This document shows positions 1 to 8,645 of a stretch of 64,000 nucleotides of DNA, in pieces. Source of the DNA: Arthrobacter sp. ok362 (GTDB lineage: Bacteria; Actinomycetota; Actinomycetes; Actinomycetales; Micrococcaceae); contig NZ_FNGC01000002.1 of the NCBI RefSeq assembly GCF_900102785.1, positions 1 to 64,000 on the forward strand, read 5' to 3'. Position 1 is the first letter of the stretch, and every line of letters begins with the position of its first letter. A model generated the notes under the pieces. It ran no database searches, was not told the DNA's origin, and saw nothing but the letters and a program-made list of their open reading frames with translations. Made by a program: the position numbers and the translations under genes.

Positions 1-624
1 GAACGACTGGACGACCTGGTGGCCGAGAACGCCGGACTGGACCTGGTCCCCGTGGCCGGCGACATCTCCACCGAGGAAACCGTGGCAGCCGTCGTCGCTG
101 CCGCCGACGGACGGGTCGACGCGCTGGCGAACATCGCCGGCATCATGGACAACTTTGCCCCGATCCACGAGGTGGACGACGACCTCTGGGACCGAGTGTT
201 CCGGATCAACGTCACCGCCCTCATGCGCCTCACCCGCGCCGTGGTGCCGCTGATGCTGGACGCCGGCACCGGCTCCGTGGTCAACGTCGCCTCCGAGGCA
301 GGCCTGCGCGGATCCGCCGCCGGGGCGGCCTACACCGCGTCCAAGCACGCCGTCGTCGGCCTGACCAAAAACTCGGCCGTGATGTACGGGCCCAGCAGCC
401 TGCGCTTCAACGCCGTGGCCCCCGGCCCCACCATCACCAACATCGTGGCCACCTGGGGATCCCGGCTCGCGGCCGAACGCCTCGGCCCGCTGATGCAGGC
501 CACCGTCCCCACACCCGCCACCGCCGCGCAGCTCGCCGCGTCCATCACCTTCCTGCTCAGCGACGACGGCACCAACATCAACGGCGCCATCCTCGCCTCC
601 GACGGCGGCTGGTCCGCCCTGTAG
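1..624 (+). CDS. SDR family oxidoreductase (5'-truncated by window edge)
   Basis: This is the C-terminal two thirds of a short-chain dehydrogenase/reductase, an NAD(P)-dependent cytosolic enzyme. The reading frame is open from base 1, so the true start and the glycine-rich cofactor loop lie outside the window. Visible family marks are the NIAG variant of the NNAG motif, the YTASK catalytic Tyr/Lys pair, the N-A-V-A-P-G segment after it, and the usual DGGW ending. The substrate cannot be read from this part. A decayed copy of its 3' half lies at about 2369-2490. A strong hairpin follows the stop codon by about 20 bases. Confidence 0.9.
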   Translation, partial: ERLDDLVAENAGLDLVPVAGDISTEETVAAVVAAADGRVDALANIAGIMDNFAPIHEVDDDLWDRVFRINVTALMRLTRAVVPLMLDAGTGSVVNVASEAGLRGSAAGAAYTASKHAVVGLTKNSAVMYGPSSLRFNAVAPGPTITNIVATWGSRLAAERLGPLMQATVPTPATAAQLAASITFLLSDDGTNINGAILASDGGWSAL

Positions 625-642
625 GGAAGCCGCACCAAACGG

Positions 643-680
643 AAGCGGACGACGGCGGGAGGACCCGCCGTCGTCCGCTT
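643..680 (+). terminator. perfect hairpin, probable terminator or repeated palindrome
   Basis: A 17-bp perfect stem (643-659 with 664-680) closes a 4-base AGGA loop just after the SDR stop. There is no clear T-tract. The core sequence of the stem (AGCGGACGACGGCGGG) recurs exactly at 31355-31390, again just behind a dehydrogenase gene, so it may be a dispersed palindromic repeat as well as a terminator. Confidence 0.7.
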
Positions 681-810
681 GGGTCGCTCGTTCGCCTGGC
701 CATTCACGAGGGCAGCGCAGCGCCGGTTCAAGTCCGTCCTCCGGCCCTACCGGGATGACGCTGGAAGGCCTATCGTGGTCCCTGCCACAGCCCGAGGGAA
801 AGGAACGACG

Positions 811-1116
811 ATGTTCACCCTGCAGATTAGCTATCCGGTCCGGGAATACGAGGCTTTCAAGAAAGTCTTCGACACGGATCCCGCAGGCCGCGCCGCCTCG
901 GGTGCCCGGTCTGTCCGCTTGTTCCGGGATACCGGGGACCAGAACAGCGTGGCCGTGCTCCTTGACTTCGACACCAGGGACGCCGCGACCGGCTTTCTGG
1001 AAAAGTTGCGCAGCCAGGTGTGGGACAAGCCCGAGGTGATAGGGCAGCTGATGACGGCAGCGCCGACAGCCAGGATTCTGGAAGAGGTGGCCCGCGAGGG
1101 CCAGGGCGCGGGCTGA
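811..1116 (+). CDS. small hypothetical protein, possibly dimeric alpha/beta-barrel type
   Basis: A 101-residue soluble protein with no signal peptide or membrane segment. The ATG at 811 is preferred over upstream starts because an AAGGAA Shine-Dalgarno sequence precedes it. The pattern of an N-terminal strand ending in YPVREYEAFKKVF, a middle strand (VAVLLDFDT) and an amphipathic helix resembles small ferredoxin-like alpha/beta-barrel proteins of the ABM/DUF type. That comparison is structural inference only. It stands alone between a terminator-like hairpin and a convergent gene. Function unknown. Confidence 0.7.
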   Translation: MFTLQISYPVREYEAFKKVFDTDPAGRAASGARSVRLFRDTGDQNSVAVLLDFDTRDAATGFLEKLRSQVWDKPEVIGQLMTAAPTARILEEVAREGQGAG

Positions 1117-1300
1117 CCGCTGAGAATCCGGTGGTCCCCGCCGGATGAGTCAGCCGCCACAACACAGTCGCTCCGCCCACCGTCACTAGCAGGCTAGGCG
1201 TCCCGGCGAGGTGGACCGATGCCGGGTGGCTCTTCAAACCTAGGCGCGGTCTTTAAGGATCACGGCGTTTCCTAGCTGGCCGCATCCGTAGCTTTCGCCA

Positions 1301-2131
1301 TCACGGTGCGGGCTGCGTGGCCGATCCCGAATCCGAGGACACCTCGGGCTCCGGGGTCCGTGCGGTCTCCGGGGCGGGCTTCGGGCTCTGTGCGGTTTCC
1401 GGGGCGACGTCCGCCGGCGGGGTGTCGCTTGATTTGTCGGCTCCCGGCTCTGCAGTTCCGGCCGGGCCGCTGTCCCCGCGACTGGGGCTGCCGTCGGTAG
1501 TCAGGCCATCTTCTTTGTTAGCGCCTTGCTCGACTTGCCTAGGCACTTGCTCCGGGTTCTCGGGCGATTCGTCTGTCTTGTCCGGGACAGTCGCAGTGCC
1601 GCTCAATGCTTTGCCCAGCGTCGTCGTGTGGCCGGTCGCGCCGCCGTCGATGCTCGACGTCGACGAGACGAGGCTGGAGATGGGTCGATTGGTTCCGAAT
1701 TCGACCGCCGTGACACCGACCATCGCGATTACGAATGCGGCAGCACTGACCGCCCCGACCTTGATCCAGGTCTTGGGGGTGAACTGCCTCCTCACACGTT
1801 TAGCTCGAGGTTCGTCGCTCTCGGCCGGCGCGCTGGCGGCCAGCACGTCGACGTCGTCAGCGGGAAGTCCGCCCCTGCGTCGAGCGGGGATTTTTTTCAT
1901 TGCCACTGTGGCGGCCGAACTGAGTGTTCGGGCATAGAGGGCGGCGCCCACCGTGGCAACGATAGAGCCGAGTGCGGCTCCGATAAGCGTCCCGGCAACG
2001 CCTAGAAAGGACCCCACCAAGGCAGAGGTCACCGCGGCTAAAGCCGAGCCAATGGTGTGGGTGCCACTTAGTCCGAGGAGCTGTTTCGGCTTGTCGTCGG
2101 GAGCGGACTCTTCAGGCATATTCAAACACAT
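1301..2131 (-). CDS. hypothetical membrane protein with Pro/Ser/Thr-rich C-terminal tail
   Basis: A 276-residue protein I do not recognise. Residues about 25-70 form a small-residue-rich hydrophobic stretch with several GxxxG spacings, able to make one or two membrane helices. A basic linker (KKIPARRR, KRVRR) follows, then a second membrane helix at about 123-147. The last 120 residues are low-complexity Pro/Glu/Thr/Ser, most likely an exposed disordered tail. An alternative ATG lies at 2119. Neither start has a good ribosome site. The gene is transcribed alone. Confidence 0.6.
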   Translation of the reverse strand: MCLNMPEESAPDDKPKQLLGLSGTHTIGSALAAVTSALVGSFLGVAGTLIGAALGSIVATVGAALYARTLSSAATVAMKKIPARRRGGLPADDVDVLAASAPAESDEPRAKRVRRQFTPKTWIKVGAVSAAAFVIAMVGVTAVEFGTNRPISSLVSSTSSIDGGATGHTTTLGKALSGTATVPDKTDESPENPEQVPRQVEQGANKEDGLTTDGSPSRGDSGPAGTAEPGADKSSDTPPADVAPETAQSPKPAPETARTPEPEVSSDSGSATQPAP

Positions 2132-2368
2132 TTCAGTCAGGAGATGTTACGAACAGATAACATTACCGCCTGCGACTGGCTCCCGGCTGCGGCCGTAATT
2201 ATTTGAGACGCTTCTCACAGACAAGAGGAAGGTCAAGGTTCATGCAACCGCGGTCTCCGATGGAGATCGAGAAGTATCCATGATCTAGGGACGTCGGGAC
2301 CGAGGCTGTCACGTGGCGGAAGCCTGGCTTGGGTGGCAACGGGAGCGAAAGGCCTCCATGCGGTCGGG

Positions 2369-2490
2369 CCCGCCGTGATCTACGGGCCCAAAGGACTGCG
2401 CTTCAACGCCGTGGCCCCCGGCCCGCCATCACCGACATCGTGGTCTACTGGGGGTCTCAGCTCGCGGCCGAACGCCTCGCCACCTGCTAG
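2369..2490 (+). pseudogene. SDR gene fragment, decayed copy of the gene at 1-624
   Basis: From 2375 to about 2482 this stretch matches 379 to about 486 in the upstream SDR gene almost base for base, including the codons for Y-G-P, R-F-N-A-V-A-P-G and the later LAAERL segment. One base is missing in the run after CCCGGCCC, which breaks the frame so that the rest reads as PPSPTSW. No N-terminal half or catalytic YxxxK part is present nearby. It is best read as a non-functional leftover of a duplicated SDR. Confidence 0.7.
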
Positions 2491-2528
2491 CAGACCGTCT
2501 CGTGCAAGTTCAAATAACCGGAGCGATC

Positions 2529-3098
2529 ATGAGCCCGAACCACCAACAGCTCCTCGGCCTCTTGGCCCGCATGGAGCCGGCATTCCTCGCCGGTACGTTC
2601 GCCACGGATTTTACGGCCAACCCTGATGCGGACGGGGAGCGTGGGGCCTTCCTCTACTTCGAGGGCGGCTACTGGGACATCGCGATCGACGGCGCCGCAC
2701 GGTTCCAGCTGGCACCGCAGGGCTCCCGGGTGACACATGAAGGCCGTGCCGCCGAGGATGGCCCGGCGATGGAGAACCTTCCCATGCGGCCGCCGTGGGC
2801 GCTCGTCCTTCCCCGCTGGTCTGCCTTTCTGGGGCGACCCGACGATGACTGGCAGTTGAACGCCGCGGTCCCCGTGGAGGAAGAGAGCGGCTCCTGGCGG
2901 GCGTCGCTTACCAGCATGGTGAAACCGGAGTTCACTGGAGCCCTCACGGTCGACGCCGAGTCGTACGTCATCACCAGGGTCGAACTGGGGCACATGATGC
3001 AGACCTTGACCATCGCACGGACCGAACCGACGGCCGATGATCTTGCGGTGTTGGAGACACTCAAATCCGAGGTGAAGGAGTTCCCCGGGCGGATGTAG
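2529..3098 (+). CDS. hypothetical protein, 189 aa
   Basis: A soluble protein without recognisable catalytic motifs. The ATG at 2529 follows CCGGAGCGATC, a usable ribosome site. The sequence is rich in aromatic beta-strand-like segments (FLYFEGGYWDIAIDG, PPWALVLPRW, YVITRVELGHMMQTL) and contains the paired phrases SWRASLTSMVKPEFTGALTVDAES. This looks like a lipocalin-like or LolA-like antiparallel barrel, but I cannot assign a family. It sits directly behind the SDR remnant, with which it may once have formed a transcription unit. Confidence 0.65.
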   Translation: MSPNHQQLLGLLARMEPAFLAGTFATDFTANPDADGERGAFLYFEGGYWDIAIDGAARFQLAPQGSRVTHEGRAAEDGPAMENLPMRPPWALVLPRWSAFLGRPDDDWQLNAAVPVEEESGSWRASLTSMVKPEFTGALTVDAESYVITRVELGHMMQTLTIARTEPTADDLAVLETLKSEVKEFPGRM

Positions 3099-3122
3099 CA
3101 CCGCAGGCGACGGGAAGCAGGC

Positions 3123-3422
3123 GTGATGACAGAGACGACGCAGGACACCCCGCAGCTCGAGGATGGCGGGAGCATCGAGCTCGTCACATGCGTAGGTGCA
3201 GGTCGGGCGGGAATTCAGGTGGTGTTTACGCACAATTTGCCATGGTGGACGACGCCAGCGGCAGGGCAATGTAGACGCCGACGCGGACCCCTGGTTCCGA
3301 CGAACCTCAGACTCATCGAACCGGTTGTCGCCTCACCGAAGGGTGCGGTGCTGCAGCGCTACGCGCTCGCCGATGGCACGCCCGGCGTCGGCGACATGAC
3401 GGCCGGCGACCAGGAGGCCTAG
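3123..3422 (+). CDS. doubtful short ORF, 99 aa
   Basis: An open frame with no recognised domain. The N-terminal and C-terminal thirds look protein-like (the end reads GAVLQRYALADGTPGVGDM), while the middle is Arg/Pro-rich as expected of a non-coding frame. It may be a composite of two decayed pieces. The stretch 3099-3575 holds no other gene candidate. Bases 3260-3290 resemble 11691-11721 downstream of the third FAD gene, hinting at a small shared non-coding remnant. Confidence 0.2.
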   Translation: MMTETTQDTPQLEDGGSIELVTCVGAGRAGIQVVFTHNLPWWTTPAAGQCRRRRGPLVPTNLRLIEPVVASPKGAVLQRYALADGTPGVGDMTAGDQEA

Positions 3423-3575
3423 CATGCCCGCTGCCGCGCCCCACCATCAGGGCTGCCCGGCACGGGTCGGGATCACGATCCGTCCTCGCCGGTACGTGAT
3501 CCCGCGCATTTCGGCCAAGGGGAACAGAGCGTCGACTCACGGCATCATCCCCCAAGAGCCAGTGCGGGAGCGACG

Positions 3576-4340
3576 TCAGGCCTGGAGCTCCTGCTTCTTG
3601 AACTCCGCAGCCGTCTCCAGCAGTTGGGCGGACAAACGTTTGGCGTCCTGGCGGGCGAAGCGGGCGATCGGCATGGCGATGCTCAAGGCAGCGTGTTGGC
3701 CATCAACCAGGCCCAGGGACACGGCCATGGCCGCCACGCCGTCCTCGCTCTCTTCGAAGTTCATGCCGATCTTCTGCCGGCGCGCTTGGTCCACGTCCCG
3801 GTAGAGCCGGGGGAAATCGATGCCGGCATTGACGGCTGAGGCCGTGTCGTCGAGGACGCGGTAGCGCCTCTCGATGTCCTCGCGCGGCAGGTCCGCCAGC
3901 ATTGCCTTGCCTGCGGAGGTCACATGGGCTGGAAGGACGACGCCAGTGCGCAGGCCAAAGCGGAGCGCATGGGTGGTGGCCTCGATGCCGTCCAGGTGGT
4001 GGATCTCCGTGCCGATGAGCGTAGCGAGATGGCTGGTCTCGCCCACCCGTGCGAAGAGCCGCTCCAGGTACGGGCGCACACGCACGCGCAGCGACGGCGG
4101 GGCGTTGTCGACGGCCGCCCGCCGGAGCTCGGGGCCCGGGGCGTAGCGCCGCTGGGCAGCCTGCTCGGCGAAGCCGTCTCCGACCAGCGTCACCAGCAGG
4201 CGCTGGGCCGTCGAGGGATTGACCTCAAGCAGGCTGGAAGCCTCGGTCACGCTGATTGAACCCTGCCCCGCCATGTGCTTGAGCAGCACCAGCGCCCGGT
4301 GGACGGACTCTACCCGGGGCGCTTCATCTTTGCGTATCAC
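3576..4340 (-). CDS. IclR family transcriptional regulator
   Basis: A 254-residue regulator of normal family length. The N-terminal winged helix-turn-helix (residues about 8-70, with SVTEASSLLEVNPSTAQRLL as the helix pair) is followed by an IclR effector domain (about 80-250), recognisable by GTEIHHLDG, the LP.HVTSAGKAMLA segment and the EESEDGVAAMAVSL motif. IclR proteins bind small organic acids and control neighbouring catabolic genes. This one diverges from the MHS transporter/dehydrogenase operon at 4530-11680, so that operon is its likely target. The start is a GTG. Confidence 0.92.
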   Translation of the reverse strand: MIRKDEAPRVESVHRALVLLKHMAGQGSISVTEASSLLEVNPSTAQRLLVTLVGDGFAEQAAQRRYAPGPELRRAAVDNAPPSLRVRVRPYLERLFARVGETSHLATLIGTEIHHLDGIEATTHALRFGLRTGVVLPAHVTSAGKAMLADLPREDIERRYRVLDDTASAVNAGIDFPRLYRDVDQARRQKIGMNFEESEDGVAAMAVSLGLVDGQHAALSIAMPIARFARQDAKRLSAQLLETAAEFKKQELQA

Positions 4341-4529
4341 GCAATTTACGTTACCAGTTGTTGCGCTCGGCGCACAGGGGTGGCTAGCCTCACATCACAA
4401 CCTGCGCACCGCGTCCCATGAAAGCCCGGGCCGCGCGTCGTTCACTCCCCAGCTGAACTCCCCAACTGAATGCCCCCAAAACTAAAGGCGCCACAGGCGC
4501 CGCTCTGCTCACCCGACGAAGGAGTCTTG
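4341..4529. promoter_or_regulatory. divergent control region between IclR gene and catabolic operon
   Basis: The 189-base gap separates two divergent starts and must hold both promoters. An imperfect inverted pair CGCAA (4340-4344) and TTGCG (4361-4365) flanks TTTACGTTACC next to the IclR start and is a candidate IclR site. I see no strong -35/-10 pair. A Shine-Dalgarno AAGGAG ends at 4524, just before the transporter start at 4530. Confidence 0.35.
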
Positions 4530-5951
4530 ATGAGTCTGTCCCAGCCGTCACGAGCCGCAAAACGCTCGCTCAAGCCCGCAACGCCCGCCTCCCGGCAGGC
4601 CAAGCGAGCCGTCCTCAGCGGTACCTTCGGGTCTGCCCTTGAATGGTTCGACTTCGCGGTCTACGGTGCCATGGCCGCAACCGTGTTCCCCAAGCTGTTC
4701 TTCAATGACATGACTCCCGCGATCGCGCTGCTTGCATCCTTCGCAACATTCGGGGTCGGATTCCTGGCCCGCCCGCTCGGCGGAATCGTGTTCGGCCATC
4801 TGGGGGACCGCCTGGGACGCCGCAAGATCCTGCTCACCACCTTCATCATGATGGGCGTCGCGTCCATGACCATCGGCCTCCTTCCGCCGCAGTCGGCGAT
4901 CGGCATCGCCGCCCCGGCACTGCTGGTTCTCATGCGCTTCGTCCAGGGCATCGCGCTGGGAGGCGAGGCCACCGGAGCCCAGCTGATGACCATGGAACAC
5001 GCCCCCGCGGACCGCCGCGCCTTCTACGGTGCGCTCATGGCGATGGGTTCGCCCATCAGCCAGGTGGCCGCGAACCTGATGCTGGCCGTCCTCGCCGGCG
5101 TGCTGAGCCCAGACGCGTTTCTCGCCTGGGGCTGGCGCGTGCCGTTCCTGCTGAGCATCCTGCTGGTGGCTGTGGGCATCTACATCCGGCTCAAGGTCGA
5201 AGAGACCCCGGTCTTCAAGGAAGGCATGCAGGAGATCGCCCAGGAACCCAGCAACCCGGCCACCGTCATCAAGAGCCACGGCGCCACCATCCTGCGACTC
5301 ACCCTGGCCTACGCCCCAATCGTCGTGACCTTTTACATCGTCTCCGTGTTCGGCATCAGCTACCTCACTACCCACGGCTTCACGCAGAGCCAGACGTTCA
5401 CGATCATCATGATCTCCAACTTCCTCTCCGTGATCGCGATCTGGTGGGGCGGCCGGCTCGCCGACGTCTACGGCCGCCGTCGGATCTTGACGATCGGATC
5501 CGCGGGCACCCTGCTGGCCGCCGTCCTGTTCTTCCCCATCGTGAACCTGGGCAGCTTCCCGCTGACGCTCGGCATGGTGGCGTTCTCCCTGGTGACCGCG
5601 CAGTTCGGAAACGCCGGGCAGGGTGCACTCTTCGCCGAGGCGTTCCCCACCCATATGCGGTACACGGGATCAGCTCTCGCGCTCACCGGGTCCAACCTGG
5701 TCTTCGCCGCTCCCGCACCGTTCCTGGCCTCATGGCTGATGAGCATCAGCGGCGGCAGCACCGTCTCCATCACCGTTGCCTGGATCGTGATCATCGTCGC
5801 CGCGCTGATCAACCTGGTGCTGATGGGCGACGGCAAAACCCTCGAGGGCGGCCAGCACCGCTTCGGCCGCTACGTTCCCGCTGAAGAAACGACGACGAAG
5901 TCGCCCGTCGCCGGGCTGGTGGGCTCCGCCGCTGCCGGAGAGGGGCCGTGA
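4530..5951 (+). CDS. MFS transporter, metabolite:H+ symporter (MHS) family
   Basis: A 473-residue inner-membrane importer with 12 predicted membrane segments. The start at 4530 is chosen for its AAGGAG site; an in-frame GTG at 4470 lacks one. MHS marks are EWFDFAVYG in the first helix, RPLGGIVFGHLGDRLGRR for the cytoplasmic loop 2-3 signature, and ADVYGRRR for the second loop. MHS members carry organic acids, including shikimate, alpha-ketoglutarate, citrate and aromatic acids, with protons. Being first in an operon of oxidoreductases, it probably imports their substrate, which I cannot identify further. Confidence 0.93.
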   Translation: MSLSQPSRAAKRSLKPATPASRQAKRAVLSGTFGSALEWFDFAVYGAMAATVFPKLFFNDMTPAIALLASFATFGVGFLARPLGGIVFGHLGDRLGRRKILLTTFIMMGVASMTIGLLPPQSAIGIAAPALLVLMRFVQGIALGGEATGAQLMTMEHAPADRRAFYGALMAMGSPISQVAANLMLAVLAGVLSPDAFLAWGWRVPFLLSILLVAVGIYIRLKVEETPVFKEGMQEIAQEPSNPATVIKSHGATILRLTLAYAPIVVTFYIVSVFGISYLTTHGFTQSQTFTIIMISNFLSVIAIWWGGRLADVYGRRRILTIGSAGTLLAAVLFFPIVNLGSFPLTLGMVAFSLVTAQFGNAGQGALFAEAFPTHMRYTGSALALTGSNLVFAAPAPFLASWLMSISGGSTVSITVAWIVIIVAALINLVLMGDGKTLEGGQHRFGRYVPAEETTTKSPVAGLVGSAAAGEGP

Positions 5952-5955
5952 CCCG

Positions 5956-6342
5956 GTGATTGTTGAACAGCGGACCTACGTCCTGAACACCGGCGCCCGG
6001 CTCAATGAGTACCTCGAAGCCTACGAAAGCATCGGCCTTCCCGCGCAGAAGCCGATCCTGGGAGGCTTCCTCGGCTACTTCGTCACAGAGTTCGGGCGGC
6101 AGAACGAGCTCAACCACTTCTGGGCCTATGAGGACCTGGAGGACCGCCGGACCCGCCGCGCCGAGCTCGCCAAGAACGGGAAGTGGCAGGAATGCCTGGC
6201 CATCATCAGGCCAATGATCATGACGATGGAGAACCGGATCATGTACCCGACGTCGTTCTCGCCGATCCGCACCCTGCCCGTTGCCATAACCGACCCATAC
6301 ACGGCGTTCAGCCGGAACCAGGAGCCTGGCCATGACAAGTGA
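5956..6342 (+). CDS. NIPSNAP family protein
   Basis: A 128-residue soluble protein beginning at a GTG four bases after the transporter stop. The opening VEQRTYVLNTGARLNEYLEAY and the later N-H-F-W-A-Y-E-D-L-EDRRTRRAELA are typical of bacterial NIPSNAP proteins, which fold as ferredoxin-like dimeric alpha/beta barrels. They are frequent in catabolic operons but have no established general reaction. The tight placement between transporter and SDR suggests a role in the same pathway. The stop overlaps the next gene by 11 bases. Confidence 0.85.
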   Translation: MIVEQRTYVLNTGARLNEYLEAYESIGLPAQKPILGGFLGYFVTEFGRQNELNHFWAYEDLEDRRTRRAELAKNGKWQECLAIIRPMIMTMENRIMYPTSFSPIRTLPVAITDPYTAFSRNQEPGHDK

Positions 6343-7165
6343 TCCCACGGCCACCATCGAAGCGGAGGCGGTCAAGCAGCCGGTCCTGCTGCAGACGGCG
6401 ATCGTGACCGGCGGCGCCGGAGGCATTGGCCAGGCGATCAGCCGACGCCTGGCCGCGGAAGGCTACGCCGTCGTCATTGCCGACATCGACCGGGAAGCAG
6501 CGGACCGGACGGCCGCAGCGCTCCCGGACGTGGGCTGGGCCGAACACCGCGGCTTCGCCGGCGATCTGGCCGTGGGGGCCACCAACCGGGAACTTGCCGC
6601 GTTCGCGGCCGAAACGGGCACGGTGGGCGTGGTGGTGAACGCCGTCGGCATCTCCCCCAAGCGCAACGGCCGCAAGATCCGCTTCTTCGAAGTCAGCGAC
6701 GAGGAATGGAACAACGTGATGGCGGTCAACGTCGCGGCGCCGTTCTTCCTCATCCGCGAGGTCTACCGGCACATGCCCACGGACGGTTCCGCCAGCATCG
6801 TGAACCTGCTTTCCATCACGGCCAAGACAGGCACCGGCGGCAGCCCGGACGCGGACTTCGCGCCGTTCCTGCCCAGCTCCGTGGCCTACGGGGCATCGAA
6901 GGCCGCGCTGCAGAACTTGACGGCCAGCCTCGCCCACGAACTTGCCGACCTGAATATCCGCGTCAACGGCGTGGCGCCGGGATTCGTGCAGACGCAGATG
7001 ATGGGCGGCGTCCCCCAGGACGCCAAACTCCTGGGGCAGGTCCCGATGAAGCGCTTCGCAAGGCCGGAGGAGATCGCCGACGCGGTGGCCTTCCTCACCG
7101 GAAACCAGTCCACCTACATCACCGGCATCAGCCTGGACGTCAACGGCGGCTGGCTCACCTGCTGA
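6332..7165 (+). CDS. SDR family oxidoreductase
   Basis: A 277-residue classical short-chain dehydrogenase. Residues about 20-33 carry the TGGAGGIGQAI cofactor loop, an acidic DID after strand 2 suggests NAD(H) preference, and a Y-G-A-S-K-A pair gives the catalytic Tyr/Lys near residue 187. The NAG position reads NAVG, a tolerated variant. A short insert before the catalytic Tyr (GTGGSPDADFAPFLPS) is longer than usual. The gene overlaps the NIPSNAP stop and precedes three flavin dehydrogenases, so it likely oxidises a hydroxyl group in the same route. Confidence 0.92.
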   Translation: MTSDPTATIEAEAVKQPVLLQTAIVTGGAGGIGQAISRRLAAEGYAVVIADIDREAADRTAAALPDVGWAEHRGFAGDLAVGATNRELAAFAAETGTVGVVVNAVGISPKRNGRKIRFFEVSDEEWNNVMAVNVAAPFFLIREVYRHMPTDGSASIVNLLSITAKTGTGGSPDADFAPFLPSSVAYGASKAALQNLTASLAHELADLNIRVNGVAPGFVQTQMMGGVPQDAKLLGQVPMKRFARPEEIADAVAFLTGNQSTYITGISLDVNGGWLTC

Positions 7166-7250
7166 TGCTCCCAGCAGCCGCGAACGCAACCTGCCTCAAA
7201 AGGGCCGCGCCAGAACCAATGACAGCAATACACCTGAAAGGGACAGCACC

Positions 7251-8645
7251 ATGACAATGCCCGAATACGACTACGATGTGGTGGTCCTCGGATCCGGCAT
7301 CGCGGGACAGTCTGCAGCCACCAGCGCGGCACAAGCCGGCCTCAAGGTGGTACTGCTGGAAAAGACCGGCAAGCTCGGCGGCTCCTCGGCCATGAGCGGC
7401 GGATTCTTCGCCTTCTCCGGGACCGAAGAGCAGGCGGCCGAAGGTGTGGAGGACACCGCGGAACTGTTCCTGCAGGACATGCTCTCCACCGGCGGCGGCG
7501 TCAACGACCGTGCTCTGCTGGACGCGTACCTGGCACGCCAGGACGAGACCTACCACTGGCTCAAGGACCAGGGCGCGAACTTCCGGGCCCTGGAAATCAG
7601 CTCCGGACAGTCCGCGCCGCGCAGCCACAACACCGTGATCACCGAACTGCTCGCCAATCTGCACGGGACCTTCATCGAAAAAAGCGGCGAAACCCGTCTG
7701 GGACACCGCGCGGTCCGGCTTGTGCGTAGCAACGAAGGCTCGGTGACCGGCGTCGTCGTCGAATCCGAAGGCACCGAGTCCCTGTTCAATGCACGCGCGG
7801 GCGTGATCCTGGCGACCGGCGGCTTCAGCCGCAGCACTGATCTGCTGCGCACCTTTGCGCCGGAACAACTCGCCGCCATCCCCTACGGCGGGGTGGGCAA
7901 CACTGGTGACGGCCTCAAGATGGCTTGGAAACTCGGCGCAGGCGTGGCGGACATGTCCTACATCACCGCCACCTACGGTTCCCACCCGGAAACCGGCGAG
8001 GAGTTCCATGAATTGCTCACCGCGTATTACATGGGCGCAATCATCGTGAACAAGGACGGCCGGCGCTTCGTTGACGAGTCCAAGTCCTACAAGACCCTGG
8101 GCCGCGAGGTGCTCAAGCAGCCCGAGGGACTGGGTTTTGAGATCTTCGATGCGAAGGTCCGGGCCAAATCGCACCCCGGTATCCCGCTCAATGACATTGG
8201 CATGATCGAGGACCTGGGCCACATCTTCAAGGCGGACACCCTGGCGGAACTGGCCGAGGCCGCTGGCATCGACGCCGCCGCCCTAGTGGCGACGGTGGGC
8301 CGCTACAACGCTTCGGTGGCCAGCCGGGATGGTGACGAAGTGGGCCGCACCAACCTGTGCAACGGCGTTGGCGAACTACTGCCGCTGGACCAGGGACCGT
8401 TCTACGCCTACCCGGCCAAGTCCCTGATGACCACCACCTACTGTGGCCTGACCATCACTCCCAAAGCCGAGGTGGTGGACGTCGACGGCGATGTGATCCG
8501 CGGCCTGTACGCGATCGGCGAGCTCACCGGCGGATTCCACGGTGCCGCCTATATGACCGGAACCTCGCTGGGCAAGGGCGCCGTCTTCGGCCGCATTGCC
8601 GCAGAGCACGCCGCCGCCAAGCTGGCATCGAGCGTGGCGCGATGA
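7251..8645 (+). CDS. FAD-dependent oxidoreductase (FAD_binding_2 / fumarate reductase-like)
   Basis: A 464-residue flavoprotein. An N-terminal GSGIAGQSAATSAAQAG loop with a VVLLEK end binds the ADP part of FAD. The GGSSAMSGG segment, the ILATGGFS motif and a C-terminal LTGGFHGAAYMTGTSLGKGAVFGR region complete the fold of the fumarate reductase flavoprotein/3-ketosteroid dehydrogenase group. Such enzymes introduce or reduce a C=C bond next to a carbonyl. AAAGGGACAGCACC precedes the ATG. First of three tandem paralogs, and it overlaps the next by 4 bases. Confidence 0.9.
   Translation: MTMPEYDYDVVVLGSGIAGQSAATSAAQAGLKVVLLEKTGKLGGSSAMSGGFFAFSGTEEQAAEGVEDTAELFLQDMLSTGGGVNDRALLDAYLARQDETYHWLKDQGANFRALEISSGQSAPRSHNTVITELLANLHGTFIEKSGETRLGHRAVRLVRSNEGSVTGVVVESEGTESLFNARAGVILATGGFSRSTDLLRTFAPEQLAAIPYGGVGNTGDGLKMAWKLGAGVADMSYITATYGSHPETGEEFHELLTAYYMGAIIVNKDGRRFVDESKSYKTLGREVLKQPEGLGFEIFDAKVRAKSHPGIPLNDIGMIEDLGHIFKADTLAELAEAAGIDAAALVATVGRYNASVASRDGDEVGRTNLCNGVGELLPLDQGPFYAYPAKSLMTTTYCGLTITPKAEVVDVDGDVIRGLYAIGELTGGFHGAAYMTGTSLGKGAVFGRIAAEHAAAKLASSVAR

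Noticed and set aside
679..765. tRNA-like T-arm (GGTTCAAGTCC at about 724-734)
   Set aside because: The T stem has a mismatch and no acceptor, D or anticodon arm could be folded around it.
4548..5654. Long minus-strand open frame across the MHS transporter gene
   Set aside because: It is very His/Gly/Asp/Gln-rich with no domain and lies wholly antisense to a clear transporter gene; a usual artefact of high-GC DNA.
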